Assembly (NCBI GenBank): GCA_964479585.1
Contig: CAYZMP010000001.1
Coordinates: forward strand, 1-64,000
Length of the DNA stretch: 64,000 nucleotides
Direction of reading: 5' to 3'
Source of the DNA: UBA6182 sp964479585
GTDB lineage: Bacteria > Bacillota_I > Bacilli_A > Erysipelotrichales > Erysipelotrichaceae
Shown here piece by piece: positions 9,596 through 17,863 of this stretch. How positions within the stretch are numbered: the stretch's first letter is position 1; every line of letters starts with the position of its first letter. Both the position numbers and the translations under genes were made by a program. A model generated the notes under the pieces. It was not told the DNA's origin and did no database searches. It saw only the letters and a list, made by a program, of their open reading frames with translations.

Positions 9596-11629
9596 AATAA
9601 GAACTACTTCAAAAGGTTCAAACTCAATAGTCATAATACCATATTCATTAATAAAGAGATCATCATGATCTTTTTCTTTGCTTGAATATACACACTGGAT
9701 GGAAGCAACGTCCTTTTTAAAGTTAACTGGCAAACTATCTAGTTTAATGGTGTGTGTCATTGAGTGATTAAACTCAGTATTAACTATGGCAAGTAAACAT
9801 TGATTATCTTTTTGATAAGCGATTCCAGCTGCTCTATCCCATGGAGCATTAAAACCAATTGGATAGATGTGTTCGTTATTAAAGATAGCTTCTAAGTATT
9901 TTTGTCGATAGACATTCACTTTTTGTAGTTGATCTACAATCACGTGACGTTTTGGATGAATGTAATTAAAAGCAAAGCGATCAAACAATGCAAGTTTTCC
10001 ATAATATGGATGATCCTTATCTAGTTGATATGCTTCATCAATGCGACAATCTAAGCCTGTATTCATTGGTTGTTTTTCAAACACTTCTTGTCCTGAATTT
10101 AAAAATGGTATTGTATTAGGAATAAACATATTGTATATGCTTATCATTTCACCTAAATCTTCTTTACCATCTCGCGCAGCAAGGCGTGGTGTATCATGTG
10201 TTTCACCAACTGCAAACATCGGTGCTTCTAAGTTAATCGCACCATACACAAAAGAATTAAACAACCCTTCTTTTACACGTGGCAAACGCATAAACCCATC
10301 ACCAATAATCATGTTGTATCCTTTTTTCATCGAAATGGCTGCATTTTCAACATCCAACTCTTCTGCAATAAAGGTAAAGTTTGGATCTATCTTTCGTGCT
10401 TTAGATAGTATTTGAGAAACTAGTTCTTCAGGTAGAGCATGCCCCATATCGATACGACAACCATCAATGTTGTACTCTTTGATGTATGTAGGGAGAATGT
10501 TAGTTATAGTATCCCATAAGCTTTCATTTATCACTGTACCAGGGTTATACGAGGCTTTAGCAACGTCATATAAAATGTAGGGGGCTACATCTTTCATTTT
10601 CTTTAAATAGGGTAGAGAAGCTTTAGGGTGGTCCATATACAACCTAAAGAATGTAACATCACTCCATGCTGGTTGTGGATCGTTAATACGATCTGAAAAA
10701 GCTGGAGCAACAGTTAAGTTAAAGGTCTTTTGTACCAAATCAAGAATGTTTTGTTCAGGATTGGCTTTATATTGATTCACTAAATCTTCCCATTTTTGTG
10801 GATTGGTTTCTTTTGGGTTGTGTTTAAACTTCTTAATGTGTTTAATGACTTCTTTGCTTTCAAACATTTCTTTAAAGTATTGCTCTTTTGCAGGAAGTCC
10901 TTTGTCTAATGAGTCAACCATTGGCGGTTTATAATCAGCTAAATCATCCAATGAAATCCAATAAAACCATTCAGGGTGTTCAATAATAAAATCAGAGTTT
11001 ACAGAATTTGTTCTTGGGATAATATCAATAATTACTTTGATACCAAAAAGATGACAAGCTTCCACAAACGCTTTGAATTGATCATCAACACTTAACTCTT
11101 CCACTAATGGATCAGCAAGATCATCATCCAATGCAAAGAAATTACTAACACCATAGGGAGATCCTAGTTCACCTTTTTTGTCTTTGCGTGAGTATTTTGA
11201 TATTGGTAACAAATACAATGCATTGATTCCCATTTTCTTTAGTGTTGGTAAGTAAGCAAGTGCCTTTAAAAAGGTGCCTGTTTCTTTTAATCCATATATG
11301 TTCTCACTTTGTAAGCTACCACTACGATCATGATCATAGCTTGCACTTGCTCTTATCATCATCGAGTAGACAAACGCATCTTTAATCCAATCACCATTTT
11401 CTTTAGATGAAACAACTTTTGGTGGTGATTGTTTTAAGATTACCTTATCAATTAATTGCGTGAAAAAATGATAAGGATTGACGATCACATTACCATCGTA
11501 TATTCTGATTTTTTCATCTTCACATACATCACGATGATCCCAAAGATCGGGTATTACATAATTGAAAATATGTCGATTGTTTTTTTCTTGCTTAGCAAGA
11601 GCTTTTGATACTTTTTTTAAATGTTTCAT
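9578..11629 (-). CDS. GH13 enzyme resembling Thermotoga-type maltosyltransferase
   Basis: 683 residues, no signal peptide, so cytoplasmic. The GH13 catalytic set is complete: nucleophile Asp394 in CRIDMGHALP, acid near 423 in FIAEELD and Asp479 in GETHDTP. Several blocks match what I remember of Thermotoga maritima maltosyltransferase, which moves maltosyl units between alpha-glucans: IIPRTNSVNSDFIIEHPEW, FSDRINDPQPAW, LYMDHPKAS and NSGQEVFEKQPMN. The EHPEWF element is also seen in GlgE-like enzymes. Start ATG 11629 follows AAGGAAGG. It converges on pulA. The GH13 call is firm; the maltosyltransferase activity is a family inference. Confidence 0.78.
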   Translation of the reverse strand: MKHLKKVSKALAKQEKNNRHIFNYVIPDLWDHRDVCEDEKIRIYDGNVIVNPYHFFTQLIDKVILKQSPPKVVSSKENGDWIKDAFVYSMMIRASASYDHDRSGSLQSENIYGLKETGTFLKALAYLPTLKKMGINALYLLPISKYSRKDKKGELGSPYGVSNFFALDDDLADPLVEELSVDDQFKAFVEACHLFGIKVIIDIIPRTNSVNSDFIIEHPEWFYWISLDDLADYKPPMVDSLDKGLPAKEQYFKEMFESKEVIKHIKKFKHNPKETNPQKWEDLVNQYKANPEQNILDLVQKTFNLTVAPAFSDRINDPQPAWSDVTFFRLYMDHPKASLPYLKKMKDVAPYILYDVAKASYNPGTVINESLWDTITNILPTYIKEYNIDGCRIDMGHALPEELVSQILSKARKIDPNFTFIAEELDVENAAISMKKGYNMIIGDGFMRLPRVKEGLFNSFVYGAINLEAPMFAVGETHDTPRLAARDGKEDLGEMISIYNMFIPNTIPFLNSGQEVFEKQPMNTGLDCRIDEAYQLDKDHPYYGKLALFDRFAFNYIHPKRHVIVDQLQKVNVYRQKYLEAIFNNEHIYPIGFNAPWDRAAGIAYQKDNQCLLAIVNTEFNHSMTHTIKLDSLPVNFKKDVASIQCVYSSKEKDHDDLFINEYGIMTIEFEPFEVVLIEITSN

Positions 11630-11650
11630 AATGCCTTCCTTATATAAATA

Positions 11651-11659
11651 ATCATATCA
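11651..11659 (-). promoter_or_regulatory. Possible extended -10 promoter of the maltosyltransferase-like gene
   Basis: On the minus strand TGATATGAT forms an extended -10, about 20 bases before the start codon. No good -35 is seen. Confidence 0.3.
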
Positions 11660-11701
11660 TATTTAAGGGCTTTCATATAGAAACATTTCAGGTTTAGTGG
11701 T

Positions 11702-11730
11702 TTGGGAAAGTGTAAATCATAGTGTATAAT
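11702..11730 (+). promoter_or_regulatory. Promoter of the split transketolase operon
   Basis: TTGGGA (11702-11707), 17 bases, TATAAT (11725-11730), followed by TAGGAGG and ATG 11752. Confidence 0.6.
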
Positions 11731-11751
11731 AGAGTTGTTATAGGAGGCAAT

Positions 11752-12567
11752 ATGGAAAACAATCAGTTAGCAACAATCGCGAATAATCTTCGCAAAAACG
11801 TAGTAAGGATGGTTGCCAATGCAAAAAGTGGTCATATTGGTGGCTCGCTTAGTGCTGCAGAAATAGTCGCAACATTGTACTTTGATGAAATGGATATTAC
11901 AAAAGAGAATTTGAAGAACAAAGAGCGTGATAAATTTGTTCTTTCAAAAGGACATGCAAGCCCTATTTTATTTAGTGTACTTGCAGAAAAGGGGTTTATT
12001 GAACAAGAAGAGTTAATGACTTTTAGAAAGATTAACTCTAGATTACAAGGGCATCCTAGTATGGTGTATGTCGATGGCGTGGATATGTCTACTGGCTCAC
12101 TTGGTCAAGGAATCTCAGCTGCAGTAGGAATGGCGTTGTCATATAAAGCAAAGAATCTTGACTATCGAGTATACACTTTAGTTGGAGATGGTGAATCTCA
12201 GGAAGGTCAAGTGTGGGAAGCTGCAATGGCTGCAGGTCATTATAAGCTTGATAATTTAGTGTTGTTTTTAGACTTTAATGGTTATCAAATTGATGGTGAT
12301 ATTACCAAAGTAATGAACCCATTACCTTTAGATAAGAAGTTTCAAGCATTCAACTGGAATGTTATAACTATTGATGGACATAACTTTGATGAAATAAAAG
12401 CTGCTTTAAAACAAGCGAAAGAGTTTAAAGGAAAACCAACTGCAATTATTGCACATACTGTAAAAGGTAAAGGCGTTGATTTTATGGAAAACAACTATGC
12501 ATGGCATGGTACGGCGCCAAATCAAGAACAGTTTGAAGAAGCAATGAAACAATTGGAGGGTAAATAA
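11752..12567 (+). CDS. Transketolase, N-terminal (thiamine diphosphate-binding) subunit
   Basis: 271 residues, the first half of a normal transketolase. The ThDP/metal motif GDGESQEGQVWEAA runs on to LDFNGYQIDG, and SKGHASP and GSLGQG are also typical. With the next gene it forms a two-subunit enzyme of the non-oxidative pentose phosphate pathway that moves two-carbon ketol units between sugar phosphates. ATG 11752 follows TAGGAGG. Only one base separates its stop from the next start, so the halves are co-translated. The split form is common in anaerobic bacteria and archaea and is not a frameshift, since both halves have proper ends. Confidence 0.95.
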   Translation: MENNQLATIANNLRKNVVRMVANAKSGHIGGSLSAAEIVATLYFDEMDITKENLKNKERDKFVLSKGHASPILFSVLAEKGFIEQEELMTFRKINSRLQGHPSMVYVDGVDMSTGSLGQGISAAVGMALSYKAKNLDYRVYTLVGDGESQEGQVWEAAMAAGHYKLDNLVLFLDFNGYQIDGDITKVMNPLPLDKKFQAFNWNVITIDGHNFDEIKAALKQAKEFKGKPTAIIAHTVKGKGVDFMENNYAWHGTAPNQEQFEEAMKQLEGK

Positions 12568-12568
12568 G

Positions 12569-13507
12569 ATGGGAAAAGTTGCAACAAGAGTTGCTTATGG
12601 TGAGGCTTTAGCAGAATTAATCCAAAAAGACGATCGTATTTTTGTGTTAGATGCAGACTTATCTAAATCAACCAACACACATAAAGCACAAGAAGCAAAA
12701 CCAGAACGTCATTTTAACATGGGAATTGCCGAAGGCAACATGATGGGTGTTGCGGCAGGTATTGCGACTGGTGGAAACATTGTGTATGCATCATCGTTTG
12801 CGATGTTTGCGGCTGGACGTGCTTTTGAGCAAGTTCGTAATTCGATTTGTTATACAAAATTAAACGTAAAAATTTGCGCTACTCATGCAGGAATTACCTT
12901 AGGTGAGGATGGTGCAAGTCATCAATCAGTGGAAGATATTGCACTTATGAGAGCTATTCCAAACATGCGTGTTATTCAACCAGCTGATGATGTAGAAACA
13001 AAACAAGTCATAGAGAAAATCGCGAATATCGAGGGACCATTTTATGTTCGTTTAGGACGTAGTGGTGTTGCACGAGTTCATGATGAGAACTACTCCTTTA
13101 AGTTAGGTAAAGGGAATGTCTTATCACAAGGTAAAGACATTGCAATTATTGCGACAGGAGTCATGGTTGAGCAAGCATTGCTTGCGAAAGAAACATTAAA
13201 GGAAGATGGCTTTGATGTGACAGTGGTTAATATGGCGAGTATTAAACCTATTGATGAAGAAATGATTTTACAATTAAGTAAAACTCATAAAGGAATTATT
13301 ACAGCAGAAGAACATAGCAAATTTGGTGGACTAGGTTCTGCAGTTGCGGAAGTATTAAGCAAACACAACCCAACAAGATTGCGCATGATAGCCATTGAAG
13401 ATACTTTTGGTGAAAGTGGTACTCCTGATGCATTGTTAGAAAAATATGGATTGAGTGCCCCATCTGTTGTTAGACATGTAAAAGAATTTGCAAAGGAACT
13501 TGAATAA
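12569..13507 (+). CDS. Transketolase, C-terminal subunit
   Basis: 312 residues carrying the pyrimidine-binding and C-terminal transketolase domains. The start RVAYGEALAELIQKD, the catalytic-Glu segment FNMGIAEGNMMGVAAG and HAGITLGEDGASHQS are typical. Its SD (TTGGAGGGT) lies inside the end of the partner gene. 1-deoxyxylulose-5-phosphate synthase is a distant alternative, but the split pair and HAGITLGEDG favour transketolase. A terminator follows. Confidence 0.95.
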   Translation: MGKVATRVAYGEALAELIQKDDRIFVLDADLSKSTNTHKAQEAKPERHFNMGIAEGNMMGVAAGIATGGNIVYASSFAMFAAGRAFEQVRNSICYTKLNVKICATHAGITLGEDGASHQSVEDIALMRAIPNMRVIQPADDVETKQVIEKIANIEGPFYVRLGRSGVARVHDENYSFKLGKGNVLSQGKDIAIIATGVMVEQALLAKETLKEDGFDVTVVNMASIKPIDEEMILQLSKTHKGIITAEEHSKFGGLGSAVAEVLSKHNPTRLRMIAIEDTFGESGTPDALLEKYGLSAPSVVRHVKEFAKELE

Positions 13508-13522
13508 TCAAGTTTCTTTTTT
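13496..13522 (+). terminator. Terminator after transketolase, stop codon in the loop
   Basis: An 8-bp stem (13496-13503 with 13508-13515), a 4-base loop containing TAA 13505-13507, then CTTTTTT. Confidence 0.75.
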
Positions 13523-13523
13523 A

Positions 13524-13552
13524 TTGCAACCTTGAGTGTGTTTTGATACGAT
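13524..13552 (+). promoter_or_regulatory. Promoter of the binding protein-ung-folC-folT operon
   Basis: TTGCAA (13524-13529), 17 bases, and TGA-TACGAT (13544-13552), an extended -10. It directly abuts the preceding terminator. Confidence 0.6.
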
Positions 13553-13576
13553 AAGAGCGTTAAATTTGGAGAGTAT

Positions 13577-14917
13577 ATGAAGAAAACAACGCTACTATTA
13601 ATGTTGGTAACTGCAATCGTTTTAGGAGTTAGCATTTCAGTCATTAACGAGTATAAAGTTTGTGAAGCAGATGGGTTTACTGTTTGCTTTGATGAAGAAA
13701 AAAGATCATTTATTGTCGAAGAAAATGCTTCGCTAACCGTATATGTAAAAAACAATGAACAGAAAGATTTCCTTTTAAATAAATTAACGAGGGAAATTTT
13801 GGACTACAAGTTAGACATTAATGTATTGATAAAACCAAAAGCAACAGCATGGCAAGCTGTGTATGAGGAAGATGTGGATATATTGTATATGCCTCTACAA
13901 GAAGCAGCGATGATGCATGAGTATTTAATGGAAATAGATGAAAGAATTATTAATTTACGATCACATCAAGGTATAGAACATATTACAGAAGTAATTAATA
14001 AAGACAAAAAGGTGTTTTTACCAACGACATATCAAGGGCAACTTTTTGTTTATAATCTTACGTTGTTAGAAAGTTTAGGTTTTGACATACAAGATGTGGA
14101 TGAGAAAAACAGAGTTAGAGAGTTGAATAGTTGGGATAAGATTATTAGGTTATCTCAAGCATACAAAGAGGATTTGCCACTACAAAAAGTGCATAGTGTC
14201 TTTCCTTTTTCTGTCAGTGAACCTTGGCAATTTTATCCATACTTAACAGCTGGAAATTGGCAAATGTTTGAAAGTATGGATGCTTCTGATCCAGGCTTTT
14301 TAACAAGTGATTTTTTTCAATCACTTTTGTTTGTAAAAAAGTTATTTGATAATGAGTGGTACTATAATTCCATGGATGAGCGTTCATGGAATTATGAACA
14401 TGCATTAATTAATCAAGCATCATTAATGTCGATTGCGACTGAATGGTTAAATTGGGAAGATATTGCACAATACACAAATCAACAATATCAGTACAGTGCT
14501 TTTCCAGATCACAACAATGTTCCATTAGCACCACTTGTTCAAGTAAGTGGGCTTGTTGTAAAAGACAATGAATATCCTTCACTTAGTCACAAAATCATTA
14601 GTGTTTTAAATAGTTTAGAAAGTGTGCAAATTCTACATGATAGTACTTCACTAAATTTAGTCGTTGGTTTAGATGAACTTACTCAAGTAAACTTTAATCC
14701 TGTTCGTCATCAAAAATCATTAGCATACTCATACAGTGATGTACAACCAATAGTTGCGTTAGAAAAGAACCCTGAAGTGTTAGGGTGGGATTTTTATTTA
14801 CAAGGCGACATGTTTGAAGTAGTGTTACGTTTGTTTGAAGATGAGATAACAACAGAACAAGCTCAAGCAGAGTTGGTCGAGTTGTACAACACTTGGTATA
14901 ATCAATATAATCGATAA
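13577..14917 (+). CDS. Extracellular solute-binding protein-like (sugar ABC type), orphan
   Basis: 446 residues. A hydrophobic N-terminus (about 4-23) looks like a signal peptide or anchor; no lipobox Cys follows it. The body resembles family 1 sugar-binding proteins: FLPTTYQGQLFVYNLTLLES matches the usual P..g..l.YNkdlf region, and SWDKIIRLSQAY the TWdEf...a region. No permease or ATPase gene is near. It sits first in an operon with ung (gap 8), folC and the folT-like gene, which does not explain its ligand. The fold is likely; a transport role is unproven, and a sensory or scavenging role is possible. Confidence 0.65.
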   Translation: MKKTTLLLMLVTAIVLGVSISVINEYKVCEADGFTVCFDEEKRSFIVEENASLTVYVKNNEQKDFLLNKLTREILDYKLDINVLIKPKATAWQAVYEEDVDILYMPLQEAAMMHEYLMEIDERIINLRSHQGIEHITEVINKDKKVFLPTTYQGQLFVYNLTLLESLGFDIQDVDEKNRVRELNSWDKIIRLSQAYKEDLPLQKVHSVFPFSVSEPWQFYPYLTAGNWQMFESMDASDPGFLTSDFFQSLLFVKKLFDNEWYYNSMDERSWNYEHALINQASLMSIATEWLNWEDIAQYTNQQYQYSAFPDHNNVPLAPLVQVSGLVVKDNEYPSLSHKIISVLNSLESVQILHDSTSLNLVVGLDELTQVNFNPVRHQKSLAYSYSDVQPIVALEKNPEVLGWDFYLQGDMFEVVLRLFEDEITTEQAQAELVELYNTWYNQYNR

Positions 14918-14925
14918 GGAGTTTT

Positions 14926-15585
14926 ATGGTACAAACAAACTGGGATGACTTCTTAAAAAAAGAATTTGAAAAAGAGTATTTTAAAGAACTTGCTTCTTTT
15001 TTAAGTGTGGAGTACATAGATAAAGTTGTTTTTCCAAAAAAAGAAGATGTTTTTTCAGCATTTGGATATACAAACATTGAAGATACAAAAGTAGTCATTG
15101 TCGGTCAAGACCCTTATCATCAACCTAACCAAGCGCATGGGTTAAGTTTTTCAGTAAAGCCTCAAGTGCCTTTACCACCAAGTTTACGTAATATATTTAA
15201 AGAACTTGTCGATGATTGTCAAGTTGCATTTCCTAACAATGGATATTTAGTCCCATGGGCAAAGCAGGGGGTTATGTTATTAAATAATGTTCTTACAGTT
15301 GAGTATAACAAGCCTAACAGTCATAAAAATAAAGGTTGGGAACAATTTAGTGATTGTGTTATTGAAGAGTTGAACAACCAAGAAAAGGCAATCATGTTTA
15401 TTTTATGGGGTAAAAATGCACAAGAAAAACGGCGATTGATTACTAATCCACTGCATGGTGTTATTGAAAATGTACACCCTTCACCACTTTCTGCTCATCG
15501 TGGTTTCTTTAAGAGTCAACCATTTAGTAAAACAAACACGTTTTTACAACAGCATCATCGTAGCATGATTGATTGGAGTTTATAA
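14926..15585 (+). CDS. ung: Uracil-DNA glycosylase, family 1
   Basis: Removes uracil from DNA as the first step of base excision repair. 219 residues, normal length. The water-activating motif GQDPYHQ has the catalytic Asp at 62. The second motif HPSPLSAHRGF has the catalytic His at 184, and LLNNVLTVE is also conserved. ATG 14926 follows AAGGAG 8 bases after the binding-protein gene. Its TAA shares one base with the ATG of folC. Confidence 0.97.
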   Translation: MVQTNWDDFLKKEFEKEYFKELASFLSVEYIDKVVFPKKEDVFSAFGYTNIEDTKVVIVGQDPYHQPNQAHGLSFSVKPQVPLPPSLRNIFKELVDDCQVAFPNNGYLVPWAKQGVMLLNNVLTVEYNKPNSHKNKGWEQFSDCVIEELNNQEKAIMFILWGKNAQEKRRLITNPLHGVIENVHPSPLSAHRGFFKSQPFSKTNTFLQQHHRSMIDWSL

Positions 15586-16835
15586 TGGAAGCATTTACGA
15601 CGTTAAAAGAAGCGCTTTTAGTACTGTATGATCGAACATCGAGTGCAACATTTGGGTTGCGTGAGTTTAAACAATGTATATCGGATTTAAACAATCCACA
15701 ACTAAAATTAAAAGTGGTTCACGTTGCAGGGACAAATGGTAAGGGTTCGGTAAGTAATTACATTTCAACATCATTAGAGACAGCGGGATTTAAGGTAGGG
15801 CTTTATACATCTCCATTTTTGATTACTCATAATGATCGTTTTCGAATTAACCATCAACCTATTAGCGATGAGAAGTTGTTGTATTATATTAATCTTTCCA
15901 TTCCTTATTGGAATAAATACAATTTGACAATGTTTGAAATTGATACACTTATTGCTATTTGGTATTTTTTAGATGAGAAAGTAGATTGGGCTATTTTCGA
16001 AGTCGGTCTTGGTGGTCGCTTAGATGCGACTAACATTGTGCTGCCTGAAGTAAGTGTTATTACAACGATTGGTTATGACCACATGGAATTTTTAGGAGAT
16101 ACATTGGCAAAAATAACGTATGAAAAAGCGGGAATCATTAAGCACAATGTTCCAGTAGTAACGTTTAATAAAAACAAAGAAGTGTATGATGTTATTTTAG
16201 ATGTAGCTCTGCAACAACAAGCACCAATTGTACTAACAAAAAAAATCCAACCAATCAATCAAGAGATGTTCTCTCAAACCTTTACATACGATGATCATAC
16301 AATAGAGCTGTCAAGTGGAGCATCTTATCAGCGATTAAATGCTGCACTTGCCTATGAAACACTTAAATTGATCCAGAAAAAACATCAAAAACTAAAAGAC
16401 AGACATATTCTTACAGGGCTAAAACATGCAACATGGCCAGGTAGATTTGATGCGATAAGCAAAGAACCTTTAATTGTTGTGGATGGAGCACATAATATTG
16501 AAGGGATTGAGGCACTTGTTGAAAACTTTAAGAATTTATTACAACCAATTACTGTCGTTTTTGCGGCATTAAAAGATAAACAAACAAAAGAAATGTTAGA
16601 AATTCTTGATCAACATGCGGATAGCATTATTGTAACTGAGTTTGATTTTTATCGTGCACAATCAGCACATAAGTTGGCATATAAAGATCATTATCAAGTA
16701 ATTAAGGACTATGAGGTAGCTATTAATGAGGCTATTAAACGTAGTGAATATGGTACCGTCATGGTATGTGGGTCGCTTTATTTTATCTCGCAGGTGTATA
16801 ATAGTGTTGTATTAAAGCAACATAAGGAGCACTAG
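15585..16835 (+). CDS. folC: Folylpolyglutamate synthase / dihydrofolate synthase
   Basis: An ATP-dependent Mur-ligase-family enzyme that adds glutamate to folates and so keeps them in the cell. 416 residues. The P-loop VAGTNGKGSV is near residue 46; YTSPFL, FEVGLGGRLDATN and VVDGAHN are Mur/FolC hallmarks. I chose ATG 15585, which overlaps the ung stop (TAATG), with GGAG just upstream; a TTG 12 bases earlier lacks a site. The folT-type transporter follows one base later, giving a folate uptake-and-retention unit. Confidence 0.94.
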   Translation: MEAFTTLKEALLVLYDRTSSATFGLREFKQCISDLNNPQLKLKVVHVAGTNGKGSVSNYISTSLETAGFKVGLYTSPFLITHNDRFRINHQPISDEKLLYYINLSIPYWNKYNLTMFEIDTLIAIWYFLDEKVDWAIFEVGLGGRLDATNIVLPEVSVITTIGYDHMEFLGDTLAKITYEKAGIIKHNVPVVTFNKNKEVYDVILDVALQQQAPIVLTKKIQPINQEMFSQTFTYDDHTIELSSGASYQRLNAALAYETLKLIQKKHQKLKDRHILTGLKHATWPGRFDAISKEPLIVVDGAHNIEGIEALVENFKNLLQPITVVFAALKDKQTKEMLEILDQHADSIIVTEFDFYRAQSAHKLAYKDHYQVIKDYEVAINEAIKRSEYGTVMVCGSLYFISQVYNSVVLKQHKEH

Positions 16836-16836
16836 T

Positions 16837-17664
16837 ATGGCATTAGCATTACAAATAGCGACGTTTGTTATTATCGTGATTATTGGGTTTTTAAGCTTTA
16901 AATACTTCCCGATTGTAATTAACACTAGAAATATTACATTAACGGCGATGCTTGTCGTATTATCACTCGCGTTGCAGTTTTTCTCTTTGATGATTCCACT
17001 TTTTGGTTTTCCAAGTTTTAGAGTGGGATTTTCACAATTGCCTTTAATGATAGTCGGTGTTTTATTAGGACCTTCTTGGGCATTTGTGGCTGGTATTATT
17101 CAAGATATCCTGGGTCTTATTTTAATTCCAACAGGATTTCCATTTTTTGGATTTATGCTCAATAAAGTGTTGATTGCAATGATTCCTGCTGTGGTGTTTT
17201 TAACAGTAAAGAAAATGGATCATAAGAAAATGCATTATCTTGTCCTAAGTCTATTATCATTGTTTTTAATTGGTTCACTACTATATGTTTTCACTAATGA
17301 TCAACTCATTGTGGAAAACAACATTATTGAGATAACCACAACAATTAAATGGTCAGTTTCGATTGTTATTGTTGTGTTAATAAGCAGTTTGATGGTATTT
17401 GTCAAGCTAGCACAAGATGCACAGCGTCTTAATAAGGTACCGGTTGCTTTTTGGACATTATCGGTATTGTTGGTGGAAGTTATCGTCACGTTAGTGTTAA
17501 CACCAACGTGGTTGTATGCCATGTATGAAATACCTGTGATGTTAAGTTTTTTAGTTCGTGTGGTTAAATCTGCAGTGATGGTGCCATTGATGATGTTTGT
17601 TGGTTATGGTTTATTGAACATAATTGTAAAAAACCGAGCATTTGCAAGCTTCCTACAAAAATAG
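16837..17664 (+). CDS. folT: ECF transporter S component, folate (FolT) type
   Basis: 275 residues, hydrophobic throughout. The segment FRVGFSQLPLMIVGVLLGP followed by AGIIQDILG is characteristic of the FolT/substrate-specific subunit. The S component binds folate and pairs with the shared EcfA/EcfT energising module, encoded elsewhere. Position straight after folC supports folate as ligand. It is much longer than usual FolT (about 170-190); the extra length is in additional helices around 135-215. AAGGAG precedes ATG 16837. It ends the operon. Confidence 0.8.
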   Translation: MALALQIATFVIIVIIGFLSFKYFPIVINTRNITLTAMLVVLSLALQFFSLMIPLFGFPSFRVGFSQLPLMIVGVLLGPSWAFVAGIIQDILGLILIPTGFPFFGFMLNKVLIAMIPAVVFLTVKKMDHKKMHYLVLSLLSLFLIGSLLYVFTNDQLIVENNIIEITTTIKWSVSIVIVVLISSLMVFVKLAQDAQRLNKVPVAFWTLSVLLVEVIVTLVLTPTWLYAMYEIPVMLSFLVRVVKSAVMVPLMMFVGYGLLNIIVKNRAFASFLQK

Positions 17665-17745
17665 CGGATTTAATGAATGTAATGGAAAGTCCTTTGTGTC
17701 ATTGTTAACTTTAAAGATATGTAATTTATAGGAATTTTGAAGTTT

Positions 17746-17769
17746 AAAAGTGGGGAAACCCACTTTTTT
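17746..17769 (+). terminator. Terminator of the ung-folC-folT operon
   Basis: A 9-bp stem (17746-17754 with 17759-17767) closed by a GAAA tetraloop and ending in a run of Ts. The 80 bases before it hold nothing I recognise. Confidence 0.85.
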
Positions 17770-17810
17770 AGTTTGAACATGCCAACTTTTAAAATCAATG
17801 ATAAAAAACA

Positions 17811-17830
17811 AGCATTGACAATGCTATAAT
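17811..17830 (+). promoter_or_regulatory. glgC promoter with overlapping palindromic operator candidate
   Basis: TGCTATAAT (17822-17830) is an extended -10 without a good -35. AGCATTGACAATGCT (17811-17825) is a perfect 7-bp-arm palindrome that overlaps it. A repressor bound there would block polymerase and so control the glgCDA operon. Confidence 0.55.
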
Positions 17831-17863
17831 GAAGATAAGAAACAACATTAGGGGGTAAAACTC

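Noticed and set aside
11752..13507. Transketolase broken by a frameshift
   Set aside because: Both halves have their own SD, start and stop, and the split form is a known arrangement.
13285..13755. Reverse-strand open frame of 156 codons
   Set aside because: It overlaps the ends of two clear genes, has Ser/Thr-rich shadow composition and no SD.
17815..17830. TTGACA and TATAAT before glgC as one promoter
   Set aside because: The two boxes are only 4 bases apart. The TATAAT works as an extended -10 instead, and TTGACA is part of the palindrome.
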